Shown here piece by piece: positions 30,590 through 40,594 of a stretch of 64,000 nucleotides of DNA (position 1 is the first letter of the stretch; each line of letters begins with the position of its first letter). The position numbers and the translations under genes are program-made. The notes under the pieces are model-generated. The model did not search any database. It was not told the origin of the DNA and was given only the letters and a program-made list of their open reading frames with translations. Source of the DNA: Alphaproteobacteria bacterium (GTDB taxonomy: Bacteria; Pseudomonadota; Alphaproteobacteria; Rs-D84); assembly GCA_015062525.1 (NCBI GenBank), contig SUUM01000001.1, positions 1-64,000 on the forward strand, given 5' to 3'.

Positions 30590-30705
30590 ATTTTGTCATT
30601 CCGTGGCTTGACCACGGAACCTAGGTAATGCGTATAAAATGCGCACAAATAATAAGGATTCTATTACCTGGGTCCCGGTGTCAAGCACCGGGATGACAGA
30701 AGTTT
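30590..30705. repeat. GTCATCCCGG-type palindromic repeat (~115 bp)
   Basis: gtcattccgtggcttgaccacggaacctaggtaatg...attacctgggtcccggtgtcaagcaccgggatgac; inverted-orientation copy at ~60285-60395. Confidence 0.85.
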
Positions 30706-30843
30706 TTAATTTTTCCACCCACTAATGACTGATACCTGATGCCCCACTAAGCTTTTATTTACCTTAAGTATCATGACTTGTCCCACGAAGCCTTGGCGCA
30801 GTGGGATTCCGCCACTAACCACTTGCACTTACACTAACCACTA

Positions 30844-30872
30844 AAAAATCCCCCACCCGGGGGATTTTTTTA
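30844..30872 (-). terminator. Rho-independent terminator
   Basis: aaaaaatcccccacccgggggattttttta. Confidence 0.8.
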
Positions 30873-33032
30873 TTTGCACGCACCATACGATCTTGCAACC
30901 GGATAGTTTTCTATACATGCACTGCCCGATACTTTACATGCAGAACGAACCAATGTTGTTGTCGGTGCGCCTGCCGGCTTGTAATTAAACTGGGCATCTG
31001 CACATTGTTCCAAATCAGCGAACGCCGCACATGTATTCTTCCATGATTGACAATCGTTAACCAACGCGGTTGGTGCAATCACATCCGGAACACGTAAATT
31101 CCATTTTACATAAAAATCCTTTAGCGTACCAATCGAATGCGATTTATTAAACCCGACCTGCTCTAATCCATCACCAACACGACAATTAATATTATTGCGT
31201 TCAACGAATGCCGTAATCGCCGTTGCCAAACCACCGGTCCCGGCACCGACCGCCGCACCAATACCAATACTTTTGCCCATATTGGATTTTTCACCATTAA
31301 CCATCAAATCTGTAACAGATTTGTTAAACACCGAATTCAAACGGTTCAACTCTGTCTTAACATTAGACGCCGTGATACACATGCCCGATTGCGAGCAATA
31401 AATTTTACTGTTCGGATCCAATTTTGCAAGGTTCAATGCCTTCAACGTACAATCCTGACCGTCCATAAGACTCTTATCTGTTTCAGAAACACTAGTATAG
31501 TTTATACTATTGTCGGATAACCACTTCTTACAGGCTTCAACACTGCCCTTGCTACTACATTCCCTGTGCAGGGCATTCTTGCACGCACTAACAGTTTTAT
31601 GATTATTTTCGATACACCATGGCGCGACCGCCTGCACGCCCGTCTCTTCTCCATTAGTTGTATCAAATGACATCTCAACCGTAATCGATGACGAATACAG
31701 ATATTCCGCATCCTTGCATTCTGCAATCGCTGTTTCATATTGATAATATTTATCAAATAATTCTACGATTTCTTCACAACTTTCTGGCTCCATAACTTTT
31801 TGGGTAATGTCAACCTTGTCTTCAAGATATTCATTCAGAATTCCAACTGCACGCCCATCTTTTAATTCGGCCATCAGCATTTCACGATGACTATCACGTG
31901 AACAGTCAAATTCACGTTTGCCATGTCCCGCAATTGCACCAATCCCAGCACCCAAGACGGTACCGCCACCGATACCAACAACGGCAACCGTACTGGTATC
32001 ATTCATTAACGAGAACCCAAACAAATCTTTATTACAACTAAACGTTTCGCCTGCGGCCATCCATACTTCGGCCGGTTTATCATCACCCGCGGCACCAAAC
32101 AACCAACTGTTTGAAATGTGGTTATCTTTGTTATATGCCGCAACACGAATTAAACACGTTGCAGATTCCGCATCCCAACGCGCATAGTGCCCACGCGAAC
32201 CGTCAACACCGGGGTTACCGTCATTAACTTGTACCCCCTGTGGATTCGTCTTAAACAGCACATTTCCCTGCTGACTGTTGTACGCGCCAACCGTTTTATT
32301 ATACTCTGCGGTCGTCCTGCCATCATTTGCAACCGCACTAAACGACGGTCCATATGTATTCTTGTCTAACAGACGACATGTATTTTCCGCCTGGTTCGGT
32401 GTCAACCCCGTTTTACGCAAAACAAAGTTATAGTATTCTGGCTGAACCTTGCGCGAATTAAAGTCAATCCAAACATCCGCCGCCGAACGATAGACATACA
32501 CGCAATCACGACGCACCTCACGTATACAACGTTCCACTTGACTTATACACAATCCCATACCATTTTCAACCGCATAGCGAACCTCGTCATTAAACAGATT
32601 ATTCAACCCATTTGGCAACGCCCCATTATTAACACAATGCAACACATCATCCATACACATATCAACAGTATATGCGGAATTTCTAACCCCACCATCTGGG
32701 CATTCTGGTTCAACCGGCGGTTCTGGACCGTCTGGGATATCGGGATTATCTGGCACATCCGGCACATCCGGCACATCCGGCACATCTGGTACATTTGGCA
32801 CATTTGGCACAGTCACGCCCCCTGTTGGAATATCTGTCGAAATATTCCCAACCGAAATTATCGGCAAAGTGGGCATAGTAGGCATACGAACAACCGAGTT
32901 ATTCGACACACCCGTACGCACGTTCGCATAGCCAGCACGCCCCGTTGCCTGCACCGCCTCTGCGGCCGTAAACATCGCACAAACCGCCATTGATACAGCC
33001 GACATACCAAACATTTTAAATAATCCAGACAT
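30870..33032 (-). CDS. Secreted Cys-rich protein with two glycine-zipper segments (second Cys-rich group)
   Basis: Signal peptide; PDVPDVPDVPDVPDNPD repeat; GETFSCNKDLFG; GIGGGTVLGAGIGAIAGHG; IGIGAAVGAGTGGLATAITAF. Confidence 0.8.
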   Translation of the reverse strand: MSGLFKMFGMSAVSMAVCAMFTAAEAVQATGRAGYANVRTGVSNNSVVRMPTMPTLPIISVGNISTDIPTGGVTVPNVPNVPDVPDVPDVPDVPDNPDIPDGPEPPVEPECPDGGVRNSAYTVDMCMDDVLHCVNNGALPNGLNNLFNDEVRYAVENGMGLCISQVERCIREVRRDCVYVYRSAADVWIDFNSRKVQPEYYNFVLRKTGLTPNQAENTCRLLDKNTYGPSFSAVANDGRTTAEYNKTVGAYNSQQGNVLFKTNPQGVQVNDGNPGVDGSRGHYARWDAESATCLIRVAAYNKDNHISNSWLFGAAGDDKPAEVWMAAGETFSCNKDLFGFSLMNDTSTVAVVGIGGGTVLGAGIGAIAGHGKREFDCSRDSHREMLMAELKDGRAVGILNEYLEDKVDITQKVMEPESCEEIVELFDKYYQYETAIAECKDAEYLYSSSITVEMSFDTTNGEETGVQAVAPWCIENNHKTVSACKNALHRECSSKGSVEACKKWLSDNSINYTSVSETDKSLMDGQDCTLKALNLAKLDPNSKIYCSQSGMCITASNVKTELNRLNSVFNKSVTDLMVNGEKSNMGKSIGIGAAVGAGTGGLATAITAFVERNNINCRVGDGLEQVGFNKSHSIGTLKDFYVKWNLRVPDVIAPTALVNDCQSWKNTCAAFADLEQCADAQFNYKPAGAPTTTLVRSACKVSGSACIENYPVARSYGACK

Positions 33033-33123
33033 AAGATTCCCCCTAAATATATCAATTCCATCATATCACAAAAAACAATAAAAAAAAAGTACTTTTTAGA
33101 CAAAGATTATCCAGAAACAAACA

Positions 33124-33151
33124 TTGACAAAATAAATATATTGTCTATAAT
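33124..33151 (+). promoter_or_regulatory. Sigma70-like promoter
   Basis: TTGACA (33124-33129)-16 nt-TATAAT (33146-33151). Confidence 0.75.
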
Positions 33152-33157
33152 GCCAGT

Positions 33158-34126
33158 ATGAATAAAATTCTAGATTTTATCAAATCACACAAATACGCCA
33201 TTATATGGACGCTATGCTATGTTGCAATAACATGGGCGATTTTATATTTTCTGTTTGATTTTTCCATATTCTCGTCCGCCCAATGGCAACACCTGATGCG
33301 GGCACAGTTGCGCGGATTTCCGGGCTTTGTTTTTGGCATATTGATTCTGGCGGCGTTGCCTTTGTACGTTGCGACAACAACACTTATTGTGCGCACAAAG
33401 AAGCCTCTGATTACAATCCCCATTCCAAAAATCAAAATACCGACTTTTTTTAAATCCGCACCTACCGAACCTGCACCAATACCACAATCAGAATCAGAAA
33501 CCCCTGCATTGGGCCCCGACGAGGTGGACACCCCCACAGAATTACCCCCCGATATGCCGGCAGAATTACGCTTTGCATTTATTCGTGCCCGCAACAACAT
33601 CGGACGCGTTCAAACATCTGCATTCAACACCCCACACCAAACACCCACACCCGACACATCCAGCACACAGGAAATTAATGCAACATCATTTCCGTTGCCA
33701 ACCGATTTTGATACAGACACACCAACATCTGATATGGATATAACACCAACATTTACCGAAATAAACTTTGACGAACCAGAACCAAACAACGACACTCAAA
33801 CCGCCCCAAACGATAATTCGCAATTGATTAAATACCTAACAGAAAACAACAAAGCATACTCAACAGATGAAAACGTTATAATCACCGACACACACGCCAT
33901 TATTACACACAACGACCCCGATTTTTGGGTTGCCGACATCGACAATTGGTTTGCCGCGGGTCGTGTATGCCCATCACCAATTATCACGATTCAAAACATG
34001 GCCACAAAACACAATCGCACACCGGCCATATACCTGGCAACAAACAACATTATGAACCTAGACAAATTAATACCCGAATGGCAATCTGCCGGCATCACCG
34101 TAATAACAGATTTATCAGAAATATAA
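33158..34126 (+). CDS. Hypothetical membrane protein with N-terminal TM helices and a Pro/Thr/Asp-rich linker
   Basis: Two hydrophobic helices then PAPIPQSESETPALGPDEVDTPTELPPD; strong promoter directly upstream. Confidence 0.7.
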   Translation: MNKILDFIKSHKYAIIWTLCYVAITWAILYFLFDFSIFSSAQWQHLMRAQLRGFPGFVFGILILAALPLYVATTTLIVRTKKPLITIPIPKIKIPTFFKSAPTEPAPIPQSESETPALGPDEVDTPTELPPDMPAELRFAFIRARNNIGRVQTSAFNTPHQTPTPDTSSTQEINATSFPLPTDFDTDTPTSDMDITPTFTEINFDEPEPNNDTQTAPNDNSQLIKYLTENNKAYSTDENVIITDTHAIITHNDPDFWVADIDNWFAAGRVCPSPIITIQNMATKHNRTPAIYLATNNIMNLDKLIPEWQSAGITVITDLSEI

Positions 34127-34157
34127 AAAACCCCACCAATTGGTGGGATTTTTTATT
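34126..34157. terminator. Bidirectional terminator
   Basis: aaaaaaccccaccaattggtgggatttttta. Confidence 0.8.
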
Positions 34158-34171
34158 ACCTTTCCGGTTAA

Positions 34172-34612
34172 TTATTTTGCTTCTGTTTCCGCAACTTCTG
34201 CAACTTTTTCATCTGCAACCGGTGCAACTGGTGCTTTCTTGGCATTTACATCACGGTCAACCAATTCGATAATTGCCATAGGTGCCGCGTCGCCATAACG
34301 GAAACCCGCCTTCAGAACGCGAGTATAACCACCATTACGGTTTGCATAGCGTGGCCCCAAAACTTCGAACAACTTTTTAACAGTTGCCGCCGACGCATTT
34401 CCCAATTCAGATGCCGTCAAACGACGATTTGCAACAGAATCAACCTTGGCGCGTGTAATCAGTTTTTCAACAACACTGCGCAAATCTTTTGCCTTTGGCA
34501 AAGTAGTTTTAATCTGTTCTTTTTCAATCAAGTTTTTTGCCAGACCAATAAACAAGGCCTTGCGTGCATTTGTGTCGCGATTGAATGTACGACCTGCTTT
34601 CATATGTCTCAT
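34172..34612 (-). CDS. rplQ: 50S ribosomal protein L17
   Basis: [53 protein letters not shown]. Confidence 0.95.
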   Translation of the reverse strand: MRHMKAGRTFNRDTNARKALFIGLAKNLIEKEQIKTTLPKAKDLRSVVEKLITRAKVDSVANRRLTASELGNASAATVKKLFEVLGPRYANRNGGYTRVLKAGFRYGDAAPMAIIELVDRDVNAKKAPVAPVADEKVAEVAETEAK

Positions 34613-34778
34613 CTGATTACTCCTTTTGGTTTCTGCCCACCGTCGTTTGATGGGATTCGTTTGAGACGCCACGACCTGATACAAAATCAGCACCGTGGGA
34701 TTAAATTCGCTTTATTTTATATAAAATTCTGCAAAAAGCAAGAAATTATTAAAATCCCCCACCCCTTGCCAGTCCAAG

Positions 34779-34880
34779 AAATTAAATTATGTGAGACGAT
34801 TGGAAGTGTTTGACGGTTTGAAGTGTAGTTGACCTACATGAAAACCGACAAACACAACAAGCGTCCACAGAATTTAATTT
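34779..34880 (-). repeat. Long palindromic hairpin element directly 3' of rpoA
   Basis: AAATTAAATT...GTGTTTGACGGTTT-gaagtgtagttgacctacatga-AAACCGACAAACAC...AATTTAATTT; apex shared with elements at 3406 and 62711. Confidence 0.8.
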
Positions 34881-34881
34881 A

Positions 34882-35910
34882 TTATTTGTATGGGTCTTCG
34901 TACTTTTTCGCCAATTCCGCAATATTTTCTGGTGGCCAACCCGGAACTTCCATCCCCAGCCCCAGCCCCATTGCTTCTAATTGAACTTTGATTTCGTTCA
35001 AAGACTTGCGACCAAAGTTTGGTGTTTTCAACATATCTGCTTCGGTCTTTTGTACCAATTCACCCAACCAATTAATCTTGTCATTCTTCAAGCAGTTGTT
35101 TGCACGAACCGACAATTCCAGTTCATCAACATGCTTTAACAATTTTGGATCAAATGGCAACGCATCTTTTGCCTTGTCTTCTTCGCTGGCGATATCAGAC
35201 TGGGTTGGATCTTCAAAGTTAATAAATACAACCAACTGGTCTGTCAAGATACGGGCCGCAAATGCGATTGCATCTTCTGGGGAAACCGCACCGTTTGTTT
35301 TAACGGTCAATTCTAATTTGTCATAGTCTGTCGATTGACCAACACGTGTTGGCAAAACATCACTTGCCACATTCAAGATTGGCGAGAAGATAGAATCCAC
35401 CGGAATCACACCCAATGGCAAACCATCGGCATGCTGGGCCGCGGGCACATAACCACGCCCCATACCCAACGTGATTTCCATATCCAGATTCGCGCCCTTG
35501 TCCAGGGTGCAGATTTCTGCATCTTTGTTCATAACTTCGACACCACCTGTTGTTTCAATCATACCTGCGGTAACAACGGCTGGTCCTTTAACTTTCAGAT
35601 ACGCTTTGTGCTGACCTTCGCTTAATGCCTTGAAATAAACCCCTTTCAGATTCAAGATGATATCTGTTACATCTTCACGAACACCAGAAATGCTGGAAAA
35701 TTCATGCTGCACACCATCAATTTTGATATAGATTGGTGCACACCCCTGCAACGAAGACAACAGAACACGACGCAACGCCGTACCCAATGTCAAACCGAAC
35801 CCTTTTTCCAAAGGTTCCGCGACCAAAGTTGCAATATTTGGATTATGTTCATCAGTCTTGATTGTCAGCTTTTTAGGCTTAATCAAAGTCATCCAGTTCT
35901 TTTCAATCAT
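34882..35910 (-). CDS. rpoA: DNA-directed RNA polymerase subunit alpha
   Basis: [24 protein letters not shown]-terminal domain [43 protein letters not shown]. Confidence 0.97.
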   Translation of the reverse strand: MIEKNWMTLIKPKKLTIKTDEHNPNIATLVAEPLEKGFGLTLGTALRRVLLSSLQGCAPIYIKIDGVQHEFSSISGVREDVTDIILNLKGVYFKALSEGQHKAYLKVKGPAVVTAGMIETTGGVEVMNKDAEICTLDKGANLDMEITLGMGRGYVPAAQHADGLPLGVIPVDSIFSPILNVASDVLPTRVGQSTDYDKLELTVKTNGAVSPEDAIAFAARILTDQLVVFINFEDPTQSDIASEEDKAKDALPFDPKLLKHVDELELSVRANNCLKNDKINWLGELVQKTEADMLKTPNFGRKSLNEIKVQLEAMGLGLGMEVPGWPPENIAELAKKYEDPYK

Positions 35911-36016
35911 AATATTTCCTTTTAGCTTAGTTTATCATTTTCGCCAAATGGCCATGCACAAAATGCGCATTTCGGCGCCAATTTTATACCACAATCCCCC
36001 AAAAGTCAAATATTTA

Positions 36017-36530
36017 GATAAATAAAAGTTTAGTTAAGATATTAATTTTTAGAAATTAAGCACCATTACCTGCCCCCGTCGGGCCCCGAAAAATTCAGAT
36101 GAATTTTTTGGGTGACTTTGTGGGGCGGGACAGTTTTACTTGACCCGCCATGCGGGGCTTTAGTAAAACTTGGGTGGGGGCAAATATGACAAAACATCGC
36201 ATACGATAACACCAGAACAGAATACATAGAATCCCAGGGCTATAAACTAATCCGTATTCCAAATACATATTTGACCCGCACAGGAATAGATGAAGTTGTT
36301 CATACTTTGCACAGGTGCATACAAGACAATCTGGATGTGCATAATTATTTTGTGTCTCGATATAACTAACACCCCCCACCCCGGAATTCCAACGCCAATA
36401 AATTGTCGGGAATTCCGCCCGCCCCACAAAGTCACCCAAAAAAATCATCTGAATTTTTCGGGGCCCGACGGGGGCAGGTAATGGTGTTTAATTTCTAAAA
36501 ATTAATATCTTAACTAAACTTTTATTTATC
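36017..36530 (+). mobile_element. TIR-flanked element, copy 1 (non-autonomous derivative: DUF559 ORF deleted, both TIRs long)
   Basis: ~113 bp inverted repeats 36017-36129 and 36418-36530 with ~2 mismatches; internal remnant of the DUF559 ORF 3' part. Confidence 0.85.
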
Positions 36531-36608
36531 TAAAAATCATGGATTCCGCCACTAACCACTTGCACTTACACTAACCACTAAAAAATCCCCCAACCGGGGG
36601 ATTTTTTA

Positions 36609-39560
36609 TCAGAACTGGGTCGTTGTACACGTATTCTTTTCTTCACCCCAATCCTTACAATATGGTTTACCAAACAATGGCCGTTTGGTTTTTGCACAGT
36701 TCTGGGAACGCACACATTTTTCACACTTTAACGTTTCCCATTCAAATGTGGACGTAATGGTTTCTTTGTGATTCCATTGGTTCAATTGTTTCGAACCAAC
36801 CAAATTCAACGTCACATCATTATCTTCTCCATTAGCTTTACCCGAACCAATATTACCCATCAAACCAATACCAGCCGTTGCCACCGCTGCGCCACCTATT
36901 GCAAGCTGACTTACAGTCATCCCCAACGCAACCGCAGAACCACCACCCGTGAATGGTATTGCCACCGCTGCACCAACAACCGCAACAGCCGCCATAATCT
37001 TACCAAAATCAGATTTTGGTGGCTCTGGCGATTTCGGCAGGCTGGATGCCTCGGCAAAACTTATACATGCCTGGCGGGCAATTTCACGACGTGCATCCAG
37101 TGCATTTTCACCCTGAATTTCCGCCATGCGTTCACCCATCTTGGCATAATCCGCTAACATTTTTTCGTTCAATTCATCATACTTTTTATAATAATTATCC
37201 TTGGCCTTTTTCAACGCGGATGTTGCAATAATTGAACGCATTTGCTTGGTCAATTCTGGGAATCGCGCCGCACTTTTATCGCCAATACGTGTACGGGTCG
37301 ATTTGCCTTCGGCATCTGTGCGTTTCATGCCCTGAACCTCGCGCCCGGTAATACAGAATTGAACCTTGGGGTCGGCCTCAATCGCATTAATTGCCGCATC
37401 AATATTCGCCTGTAATACCGCCAGTTCTGATTTCACACGTTCTTTTTGCTTTTCACTCATATTCTTTGCGGTATCAATTTTTGCCAGATATTCTTCCACC
37501 GAACTTAATCGACCATCATCACCAACCTGAACCGATTCCCAATAAATCGTCCCATCCAACACACCCGCGAACGGTGTGACCGGTCCCAACTGGGTACTTG
37601 ACGAACCCTCGACACGGCCCAATTCAGAATCCCGAATCTGGGAAATATCCGTACGACATTTGGCATAATCCAAATCCAATCCTGCCTTGGACATGGTATA
37701 TTCACAAATTTTATATTCCAACGAACGCGCACCAATATTTTCATCAACTGTCAAACCATCACAGTTTTCGGTTCCACCACAAACCTTAATCATGGCTTCG
37801 TCTGCGGCCGCCTGACATTCGGTCAGGAACGCATTATCAATATTCAGCATAATCCCCTGAACCATTGTTGACAATTCGTCATATACCGCATCCCCACGAA
37901 TTTCTGTTTCACCATACACCTTTTGACAACCGGTCAATTTATCATATGGGCACATACGAATAATTGTATCCGTATCCAACCCGATACACTGGGTATAATC
38001 TTTACCGCAACGGTCGTCGGCTTGCAGGCAATTTTTGACCTCTGTAGTACAAGAATCGACACGCATAGACGCCAATCTTGCCACCACGAAATCCCAGATA
38101 TCTGACTTAGCAGCGGCAGTTTCAGAAGAAGCGTCAATACCACAAGCGTTCAGCGGGACTTTACAAACATTCAGCATAGTTCCGGGTCTTGACAAACACA
38201 TATCATAAGAACCATCTGGGTCATTAGGATCGATAGTATCTTTACAAGCCTTTTGGAAACAAGATGAAATATTACCGATACAGTCTTGTCTGGCCTTGTC
38301 TTCTGCGATAAGTTCAGCGTTTTTGACCTGAGGCGCGACTTCTTTCAGGAAAGTATCCCAGACCTGACTTGCGACATTTACACAAGACTTAGTAACGGAT
38401 TCACAAAGCGGCTTTTTAGCCATCAATGCATCATACGTGGATGATGAGATTTCAATTGTTGTTACCGCCCCTTTAATTTGATAATTTTTCGATTTCTTGG
38501 ATGTAGATTGACGCGTATTTGTAGTGTCCATTGCGACCATGCTGGCACAACCCGAAAAATCATCACCACAACCACCGGTTGTCTGCATACACTTTTTAAA
38601 TTCAATTGTACATTGTCCCAAATCATATTTATTTGCGGTGCGCAACTGGTCCAATGCAGCTTCACGCAATGCCTTTTCCGCGGCCGCCAGTTTTTGTGCA
38701 CTGGAATTTTTCTGTTGTTTCAAACTGTTTTCATATGCCGTACAGTCCGATTTTATACGTTGGGCATACATCAACTGCAACATCTGTAAATCTGACGAAC
38801 ATTCTGGAATCTGGGCAACACACAGTTCCGCCGCCGCGCGATGCAGGGCGTCGCCTTCTTTCCCTTCAATCGGTGACATGGCGGATGCGCCAAAGATATC
38901 ATCTTCTTCGAAATCAACCGCTGTATCCCACATGGACAAATCCAATGTTCGACGCGCCTTTTTTTGTGCACCATCATCCTTGTCAATAACGGATTGTGCC
39001 GCCGCATTAGCCTTGGCAATTGCGGCCTCGGCATCATCGCCCATTTCAATCTTTTCAACACCAAATGTTGCCATTTGATATGATTGCTGGTCCAGTTTTT
39101 CAATTTCCGCTAAAATGGAATCCAGTTCGGCATTTTTATCACTACACAAACAACGTCCACCGGTTTCATTATCCAGCATACAGAAAGAATCCATACAGCC
39201 ATCATATTTCTGCTGACATTCTTCGGACACCACAACATTTTTTGTTGCCGTTGCAACCTTGGTACCGGTTCCGACAACCTTTTGCATTGCGCCCGCGCGC
39301 GCCGCAACCGTTGGCTTCGTCGCAGTTGTCGTAGCCGCGCGTCCGCGATTAACCGTCTGTGCCCCCGTGGCCGCAGGTGCCGCCGCACGTGGCGCGGTAC
39401 GCGATGTTGTTGCCGCACGTGCCGCCGTTGTTGTTTGTGTCTGACCCGTCGTCGCGGTGTTTCCACCACGCGCATTCGCGCGTCCCGTCGGTCGTGTTGC
39501 CGCAACAGCATCACCCAGAATTCCGGCAATTAACATAGACAAAATAGCAATTTTTTTCAT
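36609..39560 (-). CDS. Large secreted Cys-rich protein, CMDxFC family member 5
   Basis: EECQQKYDGCMDSFCMLDNETGGRCLCSD; YDLGQCTIEFKKCMQTTGGCGDDFSGC; glycine-rich hydrophobic segment near the C-terminus. Confidence 0.87.
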   Translation of the reverse strand: MKKIAILSMLIAGILGDAVAATRPTGRANARGGNTATTGQTQTTTAARAATTSRTAPRAAAPAATGAQTVNRGRAATTTATKPTVAARAGAMQKVVGTGTKVATATKNVVVSEECQQKYDGCMDSFCMLDNETGGRCLCSDKNAELDSILAEIEKLDQQSYQMATFGVEKIEMGDDAEAAIAKANAAAQSVIDKDDGAQKKARRTLDLSMWDTAVDFEEDDIFGASAMSPIEGKEGDALHRAAAELCVAQIPECSSDLQMLQLMYAQRIKSDCTAYENSLKQQKNSSAQKLAAAEKALREAALDQLRTANKYDLGQCTIEFKKCMQTTGGCGDDFSGCASMVAMDTTNTRQSTSKKSKNYQIKGAVTTIEISSSTYDALMAKKPLCESVTKSCVNVASQVWDTFLKEVAPQVKNAELIAEDKARQDCIGNISSCFQKACKDTIDPNDPDGSYDMCLSRPGTMLNVCKVPLNACGIDASSETAAAKSDIWDFVVARLASMRVDSCTTEVKNCLQADDRCGKDYTQCIGLDTDTIIRMCPYDKLTGCQKVYGETEIRGDAVYDELSTMVQGIMLNIDNAFLTECQAAADEAMIKVCGGTENCDGLTVDENIGARSLEYKICEYTMSKAGLDLDYAKCRTDISQIRDSELGRVEGSSSTQLGPVTPFAGVLDGTIYWESVQVGDDGRLSSVEEYLAKIDTAKNMSEKQKERVKSELAVLQANIDAAINAIEADPKVQFCITGREVQGMKRTDAEGKSTRTRIGDKSAARFPELTKQMRSIIATSALKKAKDNYYKKYDELNEKMLADYAKMGERMAEIQGENALDARREIARQACISFAEASSLPKSPEPPKSDFGKIMAAVAVVGAAVAIPFTGGGSAVALGMTVSQLAIGGAAVATAGIGLMGNIGSGKANGEDNDVTLNLVGSKQLNQWNHKETITSTFEWETLKCEKCVRSQNCAKTKRPLFGKPYCKDWGEEKNTCTTTQF

Positions 39561-39713
39561 AGAAATTCCCTTCCAATTAAACAGATTTTATCATAACTGG
39601 GAATATTTATGAAGTATAAATTTCAGTCAAAAAAAATAACGACACAAAACATTGACAACTTGTTATTTTGTGTTATATAAATAAGGGTAAGAAAAAGCAA
39701 AAAAAGGAATATC

Positions 39714-40571
39714 ATGAACAAAAAATTAAATGTACCAAATCTGGAAACCGCGCGCGCGGCGTACGGCAATCCAAACTATGAACGCGGCACAAAATATTTG
39801 TCCTGGCCGGGGCGCCCATTGTATTATTCACATGCGTATGTTATTTCAAATGAAAATTTACGCCACTCAACGGGTCTGACACGCGATATGGGACGTAAAG
39901 TATTAACCGTCGCGGGCAGTGGTGAACAACCATTGTTTTACACATTAAACGGCGCGACACAAATTGATACCTTTGACATTTCATACTGTGCCCGCGCAAT
40001 CATGGACATTAAAACCCAGGCGATAAAATCCGGCATGCCGTATGAAAAATATGTGCAATTGTTGACCGATTTACATTTCAAACCGTCTGCGTCGCAGGTA
40101 TCTGGAATGTCTGAAATTCTGCCAAAAATCCCCGCGCACAGCGCAGAATTTGTACGTGGCATGAATGGATACAGAATCTTTGGACACGGCCTGCCACCCG
40201 AAAATTACAAAAAAGAAATGATTTCTGGGGACGAATATGCCATATTGCAAAAAAAGTTGCCCGATCATTTCAATTTTATTTGGTCAGATGTTGCAGATTT
40301 GCACACACACCTGACCACAGAATACGACGTAATCAATTTGTCAAACATATTTGAATGGACACCTGAATTAATCCAGCCAACATTGCAGAATTTGCACAAT
40401 CACGTACGTCCTGGTGGCTATATTTTGGCCCAGACTGGTTGCGGAATGTCAATTAACAAGAACATAAACAAATTCATCCAGACCGCCCAGGCACTGGAAC
40501 ATTGGGCAAAAATAGACATAAACAAACAAAAATACAAAAATCAGATCGTTATACTAAAACGCATCCGATAA
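39714..40571 (+). CDS. DUF3419-like / SAM-dependent transferase-like protein
   Basis: VLTVAGSGEQPLFYTLNGATQIDTFDISYCARAIMDIK; SD aaaaaaaggaatatcATG. Confidence 0.65.
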   Translation: MNKKLNVPNLETARAAYGNPNYERGTKYLSWPGRPLYYSHAYVISNENLRHSTGLTRDMGRKVLTVAGSGEQPLFYTLNGATQIDTFDISYCARAIMDIKTQAIKSGMPYEKYVQLLTDLHFKPSASQVSGMSEILPKIPAHSAEFVRGMNGYRIFGHGLPPENYKKEMISGDEYAILQKKLPDHFNFIWSDVADLHTHLTTEYDVINLSNIFEWTPELIQPTLQNLHNHVRPGGYILAQTGCGMSINKNINKFIQTAQALEHWAKIDINKQKYKNQIVILKRIR

Positions 40572-40594
40572 AAAATCCCCCAACAGGGGGATTT

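Noticed and set aside
36095-36448. ORFs ending ..LKPRMAGQVKLSRPTKSPKKFI in all three TIR elements
   Set aside because: Translation of the conserved TIR DNA on the strand opposite the DUF559 ORF; repetition reflects element copy number, not coding conservation.
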